This document shows, piece by piece, positions 5,163 to 13,061 of a DNA stretch of 13,815 bases; position 1 is the stretch's first letter, and the number at the start of each line of letters is the position of its first letter. Both the position numbers and the translations under genes were made by a program. Source of the stretch: Clostridiales bacterium (GTDB taxonomy: Bacteria; Bacillota; Clostridia; Oscillospirales; Oscillospiraceae); assembly GCA_019421975.1 (NCBI GenBank), contig JAHZEE010000023.1, positions 1 through 13,815 on the forward strand, written 5' to 3'. Below the pieces are notes generated by a model. The model saw only the letters and a list, made by a program, of their open reading frames with translations. It was not told the origin of the DNA and made no database searches.

Positions 5163-6284
5163 ATGAACGCTGAGATTTTTGCTGCGCTGGCACAGCTGGA
5201 AAAGGAGCGCGGCATCCCACAGGAGTACATGATTGACAAGGTGACGCAGGCGCTGGTCGCGGCGTATAAGAAGGACCGCGACGGATATGTGGACAATGTC
5301 TTTGTGGAGCTGACGCCGGACAATATCCGCATGTATGTGCAAAAAGAGGTGGTCGACGAGGTCATCTCCCCGGCCACAGAGATCCAGCTGGACGAGGCCA
5401 AAGGGATCGACCCCAAGGCAGAGCTGGGCGACCTGGTGGATGTGGATGTCGCCACCAAGGAGTTTGGGCGGATTGCGGCCCAGACGGCCAAGCAGGTCAT
5501 CATCCAGGGCATCCGCGAGGCAGAGCGCGGCATGGTCTTTGAGAGCTTCTCGTCCAAGGAGCACGAGATTCTCACCGGCACGGTGCTGCGCATTGAGCCG
5601 CGCACCGGCGATATGACCATCCGCATCGGCTCCGGGGCCGACCGCACCGACGCCTATCTGGCATCCGGCGAGCAGGTCCGCGGCGAGGTGCTGCACGAGG
5701 GCGATATGGTCCGGGTCTATGTGGTGGAGGTCCGCCGCTCCAGCCGCGGCCCGCAGGTCATCGTCTCCCGGACCCATCCGGGCCTGGTCAAGCGCCTGTT
5801 CGAGCTGGAGGTGCCGGAGATTGCCAGCGGCCTGGTGGAGATCAAGTCCATCGCCCGCGAGGCGGGCTCACGCACCAAGCTGGCCGTCTGGTCGTCGGAT
5901 CCGGTGGTCGACCCGGTGGGCGCCTGCGTCGGCACCCGGGGCGCCCGTGTGGCGGCCGTGGTGGAGGAGCTGGGCGGCGAGAAGATGGACATTGTCACCT
6001 GGAGCGAGGATCCGGCCAAATTTGTCGCCGCGGCGCTGAGCCCGGCCGATGTGCTGCAGGTACACCTGGTGCCCGGCACAGAGGCCTGCCGGGTGATTGT
6101 GCCGGACGATCAGCTCTCGCTGGCCATCGGCCGCGAGGGCCAGAACGCCCGGCTGGCCGCCCGGCTGACCAGCTATAAAATCGACATCAAGCCCCAGTCG
6201 CAGGCCGCGGAGCTGGAGGCGGAAGAGGACGAACTGATCACAGAGGACGAGGCGCCCGAGACGGCGCCGGAGACAGAAGCGTAA
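5163..6284 (+). CDS. nusA: Transcription termination/antitermination protein NusA
   Basis: A 373-residue RNA polymerase-binding factor that modulates pausing, termination and antitermination; its length equals the usual Firmicutes form without the extra C-terminal repeats of enterobacteria. The N-terminal polymerase-binding domain is at about 1-125. The S1 domain is at about 135-200 (GTVLRIEPRTGDMTIRIG...QVIVSRT). KH1 is around 205-280 (DPVGACVGTRGARVAAVVEELGGEKMDIVTW, split here for length: the GxxG loop is GTRG) and KH2 around 285-345 with the GREG loop in IGREGQNARLAARLT. An acidic tail follows (EAEEDELITEDEAPETAPETEA region). GGAAGGGACG lies just ahead of the ATG at 5163. Intact, unlike its upstream neighbour rimP. 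Confidence 0.97.
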   Translation: MNAEIFAALAQLEKERGIPQEYMIDKVTQALVAAYKKDRDGYVDNVFVELTPDNIRMYVQKEVVDEVISPATEIQLDEAKGIDPKAELGDLVDVDVATKEFGRIAAQTAKQVIIQGIREAERGMVFESFSSKEHEILTGTVLRIEPRTGDMTIRIGSGADRTDAYLASGEQVRGEVLHEGDMVRVYVVEVRRSSRGPQVIVSRTHPGLVKRLFELEVPEIASGLVEIKSIAREAGSRTKLAVWSSDPVVDPVGACVGTRGARVAAVVEELGGEKMDIVTWSEDPAKFVAAALSPADVLQVHLVPGTEACRVIVPDDQLSLAIGREGQNARLAARLTSYKIDIKPQSQAAELEAEEDELITEDEAPETAPETEA

Positions 6285-6303
6285 GGAAACGGAGGTCGGC
6301 GCG

Positions 6304-6582
6304 ATGCAGAAAAAAATCCCCATGCGGCAGTGTGTCGGCTGCCGGGAGATGAAGCCCAAAAAGGAACTGGTGCGGGTCGTGAAGTCCCCGGCCGGGGAGA
6401 TCGGTCTGGATTTCCGCGGCAAGGCGCCGGGGCGTGGGGCCTATGTGTGCCCCAATCCGGAGTGCCTGAAGCGGGCGATGAAATCCAAAGCACTGGAGCG
6501 GGGATTTGAGACCCAGATTCCGGAATCGGTCTATGCAGCGCTGCTGGCGCGTATGGAAGAGGGCGAAGGGCATGGCGGATAG
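6304..6582 (+). CDS. ylxR: YlxR family RNA-binding protein (RnpM)
   Basis: A 92-residue protein, normal length for YlxR (DUF448). The hallmark MRQCVGCREMKPKKELVRVV is followed by the GRGAYVCPN motif, with paired cysteines C10/C13 and a later C-x5-C in VCPNPECL. Family members sit between nusA and infB. YlxR of Bacillus has been described as an RNase P modulator, hence the name RnpM. GGAGGT at 6291-6296 sets the start 19 bases after the nusA stop. It ends in TAG, and its last 11 bases overlap the start of the next gene, so the pair is likely translationally coupled. That TAG clearly works as a stop here. Confidence 0.94.
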   Translation: MQKKIPMRQCVGCREMKPKKELVRVVKSPAGEIGLDFRGKAPGRGAYVCPNPECLKRAMKSKALERGFETQIPESVYAALLARMEEGEGHGG

Positions 6583-6919
6583 GGCCCTGGGCCTGCTGGG
6601 GCTTGGAAAGCGGGCCGGCAACCTTGTGGCCGGCGAGACGCTGGTGCAGAAGGCCTGCCGGGACGGCAGGGCAAAGCTGCTGGCCGTCAGCTGCGACGCG
6701 GCGGAGCACGCCGTGCGCAACGCGCAGAACTGGTCGCGCGCGCCGCTGCTCCACCTGCCCTGGTCCAAGCTGGAATTGGGAATCGCACTGGGGATGCGCC
6801 CCTGTGCCCTGCTCGCTGTGACGGACGCCGCCTTTGCGCAGGCGTTTGTCGGAAAGCTGAGCGGCGATCATGCCAAGCTGCTCGAGCAGCTTGCGCAGAT
6901 GGCGCATCCAACCAAGTAA
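6572..6919 (+). CDS. ylxQ: YlxQ, L7Ae/L30e-family RNA-binding protein
   Basis: A 115-residue protein of the ribosomal L7Ae/L30e/S12e/Gadd45 fold, which in archaea and Firmicutes recognises K-turn RNA. The start [17 protein letters not shown] is the family signature (GLAxRAGKLVxGE). It is followed by the alternating strand-helix pattern ending [19 protein letters not shown]. The start ATG at 6572 lies inside the end of ylxR, with GAAGGG just ahead. The cellular role is not well established. It is intact and in the usual place before infB. Confidence 0.92.
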   Translation: MADRALGLLGLGKRAGNLVAGETLVQKACRDGRAKLLAVSCDAAEHAVRNAQNWSRAPLLHLPWSKLELGIALGMRPCALLAVTDAAFAQAFVGKLSGDHAKLLEQLAQMAHPTK

Positions 6920-6935
6920 TTATGGAGGTGGTCAG

Positions 6936-9207
6936 ATGAGTACACTCGTTAAATATCGGATCCATGAGGTGGCCAAGGACTTTGGCATGCCCACCAAGGA
7001 CATCACGGAGCTTGTCACCAAATACTATGAAAAACCCAAAAATCACATGCAGATTTTGGAGGAAGACCAGCTGAACCTGATCTTCGACTACATCACCCAG
7101 CACCATCAAATTGACTCGCTGGAGGAGGTCTTTGCAGTGCAAAGTGCGCAGCAGCCGGCGCCGCAGCAGGAGCCGGCCAAACAGGCGCCCAAGCCCCAGG
7201 CGGCGCAGCAGGCGGCGCCTCAGCCGCAGCAGCAGCCGGCGGCACGGCCTGCCAAGCAGACAGAGCCGCAGCGCAAGCGGGAGCGCCGTGTGGTTGACAC
7301 CTCGGCGGTCACGGTCAACACGGCCCGATTCGACGACCATGTCGATGAGCTGGTCTCAGAGCGGGTACAGAACTACCAGGGCGGCAAGCAGCGGTTCACC
7401 GGCAGAAACGGGAAGAACAACAAAAAGAAGGGCGCCTTTATCAGCGGCAAGCAGCGCAGCGAGGAGCAGGAGAAGATGCGCCGGCTCCAGCTGGAGATCG
7501 CCAAAAAGACCCCGCTCACCGTCCACATTCCGGAGGAGATCGCGGTGGGCGAGCTGGCCTCCCGGATGAAAAAGACCGGCGCCGAGGTGGTCAAGGCGCT
7601 GATGAAGATGGGCGTCATGGCCTCCTTGAGCCAGACCATCGACTACGACACCGCCGCCCTCATCGCCATGGACTTTGGCTGTAAGGTGGAAAAAGAGGTG
7701 ATCATGACCATCGAGGACCGCCTGATCGACGACCACGAGGACACGGATGCCGAGCTCATCACCCGCAGCCCGGTGGTGGTGGTCATGGGCCATGTCGACC
7801 ACGGCAAGACGAGCCTGCTCGACGCGGTGCGCAAGACCAATGTGGCCTCCGCAGAGGCCGGCGGCATCACCCAGCACATCGGCGCCTACACCGTCAATGT
7901 GGGCGGCCGGCAGATCACCTTCCTGGACACGCCGGGCCACGAGGCCTTCACCTCCATGCGCGCCCGCGGCGCCATGTGTACCGATGTGGCCATCCTGGTG
8001 GTGGCCGCAGACGACGGCATCATGCCGCAGACCATCGAGGCCATCAACCACGCCAAGGCCGCGGAGATCCCCATCATTGTGGCCATCAACAAGATGGATA
8101 AGCCGGGCGCCAACCCGGAGCGCATCAAGCAGCAGATCATGGAGTACGAGCTCATCCCGGAGGAGTACGGCGGCGACACCATCATCTGCCCCATCTCCGC
8201 CAAGACGGGCGAGGGCATCGAGTCTCTGCTGGAGATGGTGCTGCTGACCGCGGATATGCTGGCTCGACAAGTCCCGGGGTCCCGTGGCGACGCTGCTGGT
8301 GCAGAACGGCACGCTCCACCAGGGCGATGTGATCATTGCCGGCACCGCAGTCGGCCGCGTCCGTGTGATGACCGACGACAAGGGCCGCCAGGTCAAGCAT
8401 GCAGGCCCCTCCGTCCCGGTGGAGATCACCGGCTTGAGCGAGGCCCCCGGCGCCGGCGACAGCTTTGACGCCGTGGCCGACGAGCGCATGGCGCGGCAGC
8501 TGGTGGAGCAGCGCAAGGATCAGGCCAAGAGCGCCCAGGCGGCGGCCATGAGCAAGGTCACGCTGGAGAATCTGTTTGCCCACATGCAGGAGGGCGAGAT
8601 GAAGCAGCTCTCCGTCATCGTCAAGGCCGATGTGAAGGGCTCTGCCGAGGCGGTCAAGGCCAGCCTCGAGAAGCTCTCCAACCCGGAGGTCCGGGTCAAG
8701 GTCATCCACGCCGGCGTCGGCGCCATCTCCGAGAGCGACATTCTGCTGGCCTCCACCTCCAACGCCATCGTGGTGGGCTTCAATGTCCGGCCAGAGCCCT
8801 CGGCTGCGGCCCATGCGGCCCGCGACAGTGTGGATGTGCGCATGTACCGGGTCATCTATGACGCCATCGGCGAGATTGAGGCGGCCATGAAGGGTATGCT
8901 GGCGCCCAAGTTCCGCGAGGAGATTTTGGGCCACGCCGAGGTCCGCCAGACCTACAAGGTCTCGTCGCTCGGCACGGTGGCCGGCTGCTATGTGCTCGAC
9001 GGCAAGATTGAGCGCAACAGCAAAATCCGGGTGCTGCGCGACAATGTGGTCGTCCACGAGGGCGAGCTGGGATCGCTGCAGCGCTTCAAGGACTCGGTCA
9101 AGGAGGTCACGGCCGGCTACGAGTGCGGTATGCACCTGGAGAAATTCAACGATATCAAAGAGGGCGACATCTTTGAATGCTTCGCCATGCGTCAGGTGAA
9201 GGAATAA
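6936..9207 (+). pseudogene. infB: Translation initiation factor IF-2, frameshifted
   Basis: IF-2 is the GTPase that brings fMet-tRNA to the 30S subunit and joins 50S. GGAGGTGG at 6924-6931 sets the start. Residues about 4-56 form the first IF2N domain; about 66-115 a Q/P/A-rich linker; about 190-240 the second IF2N domain. The GTPase follows, with [19 protein letters not shown] and SAKTG all intact. At about 8260 the sequence jumps from LLTADML to [14 protein letters not shown] in another frame; the normal bridge (ELKAN...G.VIEA, about 17-18 codons) is missing and the lost length is not a multiple of three. The first frame runs on with nonsense residues to 8468. The second frame, 8263-9207, holds intact domains II, III and the fMet-tRNA-binding C domain. 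As written no full IF-2 is made, which would be lethal, so a sequence or assembly error is a leading explanation. Confidence 0.93.
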
Positions 9208-9230
9208 GCCTGAAATAAGGAGTTTGTACA

Positions 9231-9602
9231 ATGGCATCCAATCGAATCGGAAGAATCAACGAGGAGATGCAGCGGGAGCTGGCGGCGCTGATCCGCGGCC
9301 TCAAGGATCCGCGGGTCCAGGGGATGATCTCGGTCACCGGTGTGGAGACCACCCCGGATCTGCGCTATGCCAAGGTCTATATCAGCGTGCTGGAGAAGGG
9401 CACGATTCAGCAGGTGCTGGGCGGGCTCAAATCTGCCGGCGGCTATCTGCGCCGGGAGATCGGCGCAAAGCTGCAGCTGCGCTACACCCCGGAGCTGCAC
9501 TTTGTGGAGGACACCGCCATGGAGCAGGGCGAGCGGATCTTCGAGATCCTGCGCACGCTGGACATCCCCGAGGACAGCGAGGCAGACGGCCATGCGGATT
9601 GA
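9231..9602 (+). CDS. rbfA: 30S ribosome-binding factor RbfA
   Basis: A 123-residue single KH-like domain protein that helps mature the 16S rRNA 5' end and is needed for cold adaptation in model bacteria. The start SNRIGRINEEMQRELAALIRGLKDPR and the motif MISVTGVETTPDLRYAKVYISVL are diagnostic. The end RYTPELHFVEDTAMEQGERIFEIL matches the family, and the length is normal. AAGGAG lies at 9217-9222, eight bases before the ATG at 9231. It follows infB by 23 bases, and its last 11 bases overlap the start of nrnA, suggesting coupled translation. Confidence 0.96.
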   Translation: MASNRIGRINEEMQRELAALIRGLKDPRVQGMISVTGVETTPDLRYAKVYISVLEKGTIQQVLGGLKSAGGYLRREIGAKLQLRYTPELHFVEDTAMEQGERIFEILRTLDIPEDSEADGHAD

Positions 9603-10545
9603 TCTTGCGCAGGCGGCCGCGTGGCTGCGGCAGCACGACGACTATCTGATTTTGACCCACCGCCGGCCGGACGGCGACACCGTGGGTTGCGCAGGCGCGC
9701 TGTGCCTGGGCCTGCGGGCCATGGGAAAGCGGGCGGCGGTGCTGGCCAATCCCCAGTTTACCCCCCTCTACACCCCCTATCTCTGCGACACCGTGGGCCC
9801 GGCGCCGGCCCGGCCGACGCTCGTCTCGGTGGACATCGCCACCGAGTCGCTGCTGCCGTTTTCGGATCTGGCGCTTGCAGGGCAGATCCAGCTGGCCATC
9901 GACCACCACGAGTCCTATGAGGACTTTGCCGCCCAGGCGCTGGTGGACAGCCATGCCGCGGCCTGCGGCGAGATTGTCTATGCGCTGCTGCGCCAGCTGC
10001 AGGTGCCCATCAGCCTGGAGATCGGCACGGCGCTCTATGTGGCCATCTCCACGGACACCGGCTGCTTCAAGTATTCCAATACCAGTGCCAATACGCTGCG
10101 CATGGCGGCGGATTTGAAGGAGCTGGGGGTCCCCCTGTACCGGATCAACAAGATTTTGTTTTCCACCAAGACGCTGGGCCGGCTGCGGCTGGAGGCGCGG
10201 CTGACCGAGTCGCTGGAGTTCTATGCCGGCGGCCTGGTGGGCCTGTGCATGATGCCCAGACGCCTGATGGAGCAGCTGCAGATCACGGAGGACGATGCCG
10301 ACGGCGTGGCGGGCTTTGCCCGGGGCGTACAGGGCGTGCAGATCGGCGTGATGATCCGCGAGGTGGAGCACGGCGCGGGCAAGATCTCCCTGCGCACGGG
10401 CGACGATTACAACGCCTCAGAGATCTGCAGACGGCTGGGCGGCGGCGGCCACCGGGCGGCGGCCGGCGCCACTGTGGAAGGCGGCATGGAGGCGGCCAAG
10501 CAGGCCGTGCTGCAGGCCATCGCCGAGACGGGGCTGGTGCTCTGA
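9592..10545 (+). CDS. nrnA: DHH-family nanoRNase / pAp phosphatase NrnA
   Basis: A 317-residue cytoplasmic phosphoesterase that degrades 2-5-mer RNA and, in Bacillus, also dephosphorylates pAp. The DHH domain carries the manganese ligands in LTHRRPDGDTVG (H23, D27, D29) and in AIDHHES (D104, H105, H106), plus STDTGCFKYSNT. The C-terminal DHHA1 domain ends with the substrate-binding GGGGHRAAAGA near residue 283. The start ATG at 9592 lies inside rbfA; the larger reading from 9340 is rejected because it runs through rbfA in another frame. Its TGA shares one base with the ATG of truB. In the Firmicutes operon this gene sits in the same place between rbfA and truB. Confidence 0.95.
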   Translation: MRIDLAQAAAWLRQHDDYLILTHRRPDGDTVGCAGALCLGLRAMGKRAAVLANPQFTPLYTPYLCDTVGPAPARPTLVSVDIATESLLPFSDLALAGQIQLAIDHHESYEDFAAQALVDSHAAACGEIVYALLRQLQVPISLEIGTALYVAISTDTGCFKYSNTSANTLRMAADLKELGVPLYRINKILFSTKTLGRLRLEARLTESLEFYAGGLVGLCMMPRRLMEQLQITEDDADGVAGFARGVQGVQIGVMIREVEHGAGKISLRTGDDYNASEICRRLGGGGHRAAAGATVEGGMEAAKQAVLQAIAETGLVL

Positions 10546-11411
10546 TGGCGGGCGGCATTCTGGTTTTGGACAAGCCCACCGGCTGGACCAGCCACGACGC
10601 GGTGGCCAAGCTGCGCGGCATTTTGAAAGAGCGGCGCATCGGCCACGGCGGTACGCTGGACCCCATGGCGACCGGGGTGCTGCCGGTCTTTGTGGGCCGG
10701 GCCACGCGGGCGGTGGAGCTGTTTGAGGCCGCCGACAAGACCTATGTGGCAGGTGTGCGCCTGGGCCTCACCACGGACACCGAGGACAGCACGGGAAGGG
10801 TTCTGCGGACATGCCCGGTCTCGGTGACACGGCAGCAGCTGCAGCAGGCGCTGGCCGCGCTGGTGGGCGCGCAGATGCAGATTCCCCCCATGTATTCCGC
10901 CATCAAGGTTGGGGGCAAGAAGCTCTACGAGCTGGCCCGCGCGGGCAAGACGGCAGAGCGGACGGCCCGCCCCATCACCGTCTACGCGGCAGAGCTGCTG
11001 GAATTTGAGGGCGCACACGCCCGATTCCGGGTGCGCTGCTCCAAGGGCACCTATGTGCGCTCCCTCTGCCGGGATCTGGGCGAACGGCTGGGCTGCGGCG
11101 GCTGTATGGACAGCCTGCGCCGCACCCAGGCAGGCGCCTATACCGAGGCCGACGCGGTGACGCTGGAGCAGCTGCAGCAGGCCGCAGATCCGTGGGCGCT
11201 GCTGCGGCCGGTGGACTCCCTGTTCGGCGATCTGCCGGCGGTGGCGGTGGACGCGGCGGCTGCCGCGCGCATCCGCAACGGCGCTGCAGTGACGCAGGCG
11301 GGGCCGGAGGGCCGCTGCAGGGGCGCCGGGCCGGACGGCGCGTTTCTCGTGGTGGGCCAGATGCGAGACGGCGTGTTAAAGACGGTTAAAAGCTTTTTTG
11401 AGGTGAACTGA
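10545..11411 (+). CDS. truB: tRNA pseudouridine(55) synthase TruB
   Basis: A 288-residue enzyme that turns U55 in the T-loop of tRNA into pseudouridine. GILVLDKPTGWTSHDAV opens the catalytic domain; the catalytic aspartate is D39 in GHGGTLDPMATGVLPV. PPMYSAIKVGGKKLYELAR and RCSKGTYVRSLCRDLGE are further TruB motifs. The C-terminal region from about 235 is a short PUA-like part. The TGATG overlap with nrnA, one base, indicates coupling; ribF starts one base after its stop. The length is in the normal range and nothing is missing. Confidence 0.97.
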   Translation: MAGGILVLDKPTGWTSHDAVAKLRGILKERRIGHGGTLDPMATGVLPVFVGRATRAVELFEAADKTYVAGVRLGLTTDTEDSTGRVLRTCPVSVTRQQLQQALAALVGAQMQIPPMYSAIKVGGKKLYELARAGKTAERTARPITVYAAELLEFEGAHARFRVRCSKGTYVRSLCRDLGERLGCGGCMDSLRRTQAGAYTEADAVTLEQLQQAADPWALLRPVDSLFGDLPAVAVDAAAAARIRNGAAVTQAGPEGRCRGAGPDGAFLVVGQMRDGVLKTVKSFFEVN

Positions 11412-11412
11412 G

Positions 11413-12300
11413 ATGGAAAAGAGCGTCATAGCCCTGGGCTTTTTTGACGGGGTCCACCTGGGCCACGCGGCCCTTCTGAACCGGTGCCGGGCGGTGGCGG
11501 ACCGGCTGGGCATCCAGGCGGCGGTCATGACCTTCGATCTGCACCCGGACACCCTGGTGACGGGCAAGCCGGTTCCGCTCATCAACTCCCGCGCCGACCG
11601 GGAGGACCTCTTCCGGCGCGTGTTCGGCATGGACCGGGTGGTGTTCTACCACTTCACCGCGCAGACCATGCACATGCCCTGGCAGTCCTTTTTGGACGAC
11701 TATGTGATCGGGGAGCTGGGTGCGGCCCATGTGGTCTGCGGCCACGACTTCCATTTTGGCGACCGGGGCGCGGGCAATCCGGAGCGGCTTGTGGCCAGGT
11801 GCAGGGAGCTGGGGGTCGGCAGCGATGTGATCGACAAGATCACGCTGGACGGCATCACCGTCTCCTCCACCTATATCCGCCAGCTCATCGCCGCGGGGGA
11901 GATGGAGCAGGCCAACCGGTTTCTCGGCCACCCCCACCTGCTCAGCGGCCGGGTGGAGCCGGGGGCCAAGGTGGGCAGGACCATCGGCATTCCCACGGCC
12001 AACCTGCGCGTGCCGGAGGGGGTGCTGGAGCCGGCCCACGGCGTCTACGCCACCAAGGTCTATGTGGATGGCCAGGCGCATCTGGCGGTCACAAATGTGG
12101 GCACGCGGCCCACGGTCCATGGCAGCGGCGTGACGGTAGAGCCGTGGATTTTGGATTTTACCGGCCAATTATATGACAAGACCATCCGGGTGGAGTTCTA
12201 CAAGCACCTGCGTGCAGAGAAGAAATTTGACTCCCTGGAGGCCCTGCGCGCGGAGATTCTCCGCAACGCGGACCAGACGAGGGACTATTTCAAGGGATAA
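11413..12300 (+). CDS. ribF: Bifunctional riboflavin kinase / FAD synthetase RibF
   Basis: A 295-residue two-domain enzyme that phosphorylates riboflavin to FMN and adenylylates FMN to FAD. The N-terminal FAD synthetase domain has the nucleotidyltransferase motif in GFFDGVHLGHAAL (H15-L-G-H18), then VCGHDFHFGDRGAGN, and the SSTYIR motif at about 152-157. The C-terminal kinase domain has GRTIGIPTAN at about 188-197 and NVGTRPTV. The protein starts directly at the first strand and is slightly shorter than the Bacillus form, which is common in Clostridia. GAGGTG at 11399-11404 serves the ATG at 11413. It is the last gene of the operon, closed by the terminator at 12304. Confidence 0.96.
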   Translation: MEKSVIALGFFDGVHLGHAALLNRCRAVADRLGIQAAVMTFDLHPDTLVTGKPVPLINSRADREDLFRRVFGMDRVVFYHFTAQTMHMPWQSFLDDYVIGELGAAHVVCGHDFHFGDRGAGNPERLVARCRELGVGSDVIDKITLDGITVSSTYIRQLIAAGEMEQANRFLGHPHLLSGRVEPGAKVGRTIGIPTANLRVPEGVLEPAHGVYATKVYVDGQAHLAVTNVGTRPTVHGSGVTVEPWILDFTGQLYDKTIRVEFYKHLRAEKKFDSLEALRAEILRNADQTRDYFKG

Positions 12301-12303
12301 AAA

Positions 12304-12334
12304 AGAGGCAGATCTCAAGATCTGCCTCTTTTTT
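12304..12334. terminator. Bidirectional terminator between ribF and the CYTH gene
   Basis: A perfect 12-bp stem (12304-12315 with 12318-12329) with a two-base centre is followed by TTTTT and preceded by AAAA. It can stop both the nusA operon from the left and the convergent CYTH gene from the right, whose stop codon lies at 12333. Confidence 0.9.
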
Positions 12335-12917
12335 ATCCCTCCTGCCGAAGTGCCAGGGCGCGGGCAAATTTGCTGCGCGCCTCCTCGTGCAGATTGTAGT
12401 TGACGGTCAAATAGATCCGCAGCGGCGTGAGCGCCACCGGATTTCCGGCCTTGAGCTCCAGCTCCACCTCACAGATGGGCGTGGTCCGGCAGCCGGCGAT
12501 CAGCACGCCCCGGTCGCAGTCCAGCTCCACCGTGGCGTCCGGCCGCAGCAGGGTGACTGCGGTGCGGGTGAAATGGGCCGAGCAGAGCGTCTGAAAGGTC
12601 TCGATGGACGCCAGCTCCGCCGGCGCGCCCAGCTCGATGAGCCGCGGCACGGCCAATTTGGGGTTGTCCGCCCGGCACTCCCACTCGTTGCGGTAGCTCG
12701 GATCGTCGCCGGGGGTCTTCATGGTCACGATGGGCACGCCGTTTTCCCGGCGCAGCCGCAGCACCCAGTGGCGCTCCTTGTAGTAGTCTCCCAGATCGTA
12801 ATAGGTGGTGTCCATCTGGAACACCTCCGCCCGCCCGCAGAGCCTGGGATCCCGCAGGATGGTACGCAGAACGCCCCCGTCCGGGGCTGCCAGCTTTACT
12901 TCTTGTTCTTTCGCCAT
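12333..12917 (-). CDS. CYTH domain protein (triphosphate tunnel metalloenzyme)
   Basis: A 194-residue protein. The N-terminal EQEVK (E4, E6, K8) is the ExExK motif of the CYTH/triphosphate tunnel family. Alternating charged strands follow: TTYYDLGDYYKERHWVLRLRREN, TMKTPG, EWECRAD and CEVELELKAG, which supply the Arg/Lys/Glu lining of the tunnel. Members hydrolyse inorganic triphosphate or thiamine triphosphate, or are adenylate cyclases; the substrate here is not determinable. No CHAD domain is attached. The start MAKEQEVK (ATG at 12917) has GGAG about nine bases ahead; the longer reading up to 13136 crosses the promoter region and is rejected. It converges on ribF and diverges from the SpoIIE-like gene. 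Confidence 0.87.
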   Translation of the reverse strand: MAKEQEVKLAAPDGGVLRTILRDPRLCGRAEVFQMDTTYYDLGDYYKERHWVLRLRRENGVPIVTMKTPGDDPSYRNEWECRADNPKLAVPRLIELGAPAELASIETFQTLCSAHFTRTAVTLLRPDATVELDCDRGVLIAGCRTTPICEVELELKAGNPVALTPLRIYLTVNYNLHEEARSKFARALALRQEG

Positions 12918-12936
12918 TTGATCACACTCCACTGTT

Positions 12937-12965
12937 AGTATAGGGCTAAATTCGCGTTCCATCAA
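12937..12965 (-). promoter_or_regulatory. SigA-type promoter of the CYTH gene
   Basis: On the minus strand TTGATG (12965-12960) and TATACT (12942-12937) are exactly 17 bases apart, giving a start near 12930 and a very short leader to the ATG at 12917. The -35 overlaps an inverted repeat CAAGAA-AA-TTCTTG (12963-12976). Confidence 0.7.
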
Positions 12966-13000
12966 GAAAATTCTTGTGAAATATTTCCGGATCCATTTCC

Positions 13001-13032
13001 CGACGAATTTATCTGTGGGGAAATGGTAGAAT
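13001..13032 (+). promoter_or_regulatory. Possible promoter with a Spo0A-box-like site
   Basis: TAGAAT at 13027-13032 is a good -10 for the gene starting at 13062, but no -35 fits at 17 bases. CGACGAA at 13001-13007 matches the Spo0A box TGNCGAA in six of seven positions and lies near -35. In Bacillus, spoIIE is transcribed by SigA with Spo0A activation and lacks a normal -35 spacing, so the arrangement is suggestive only. Confidence 0.3.
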
Positions 13033-13061
13033 ACGGAAAAAATCACAAGGAGATGGGAAGA

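Noticed and set aside
4638..5777. Long minus-strand open frame over rimP and nusA
   Set aside because: It is a shadow of conserved genes on the plus strand, with no start signal.
8255..8290. Programmed ribosomal frameshift in infB
   Set aside because: No slippery heptamer is present, and about 17-18 conserved residues are missing at the junction, which frameshifting cannot explain.
8284..9207. A separate gene starting at GTG 8284 for the IF-2 C-terminal half
   Set aside because: No ribosome binding site precedes it, and the family sequence (LDKSRGP) continues upstream of the GTG in the same frame.
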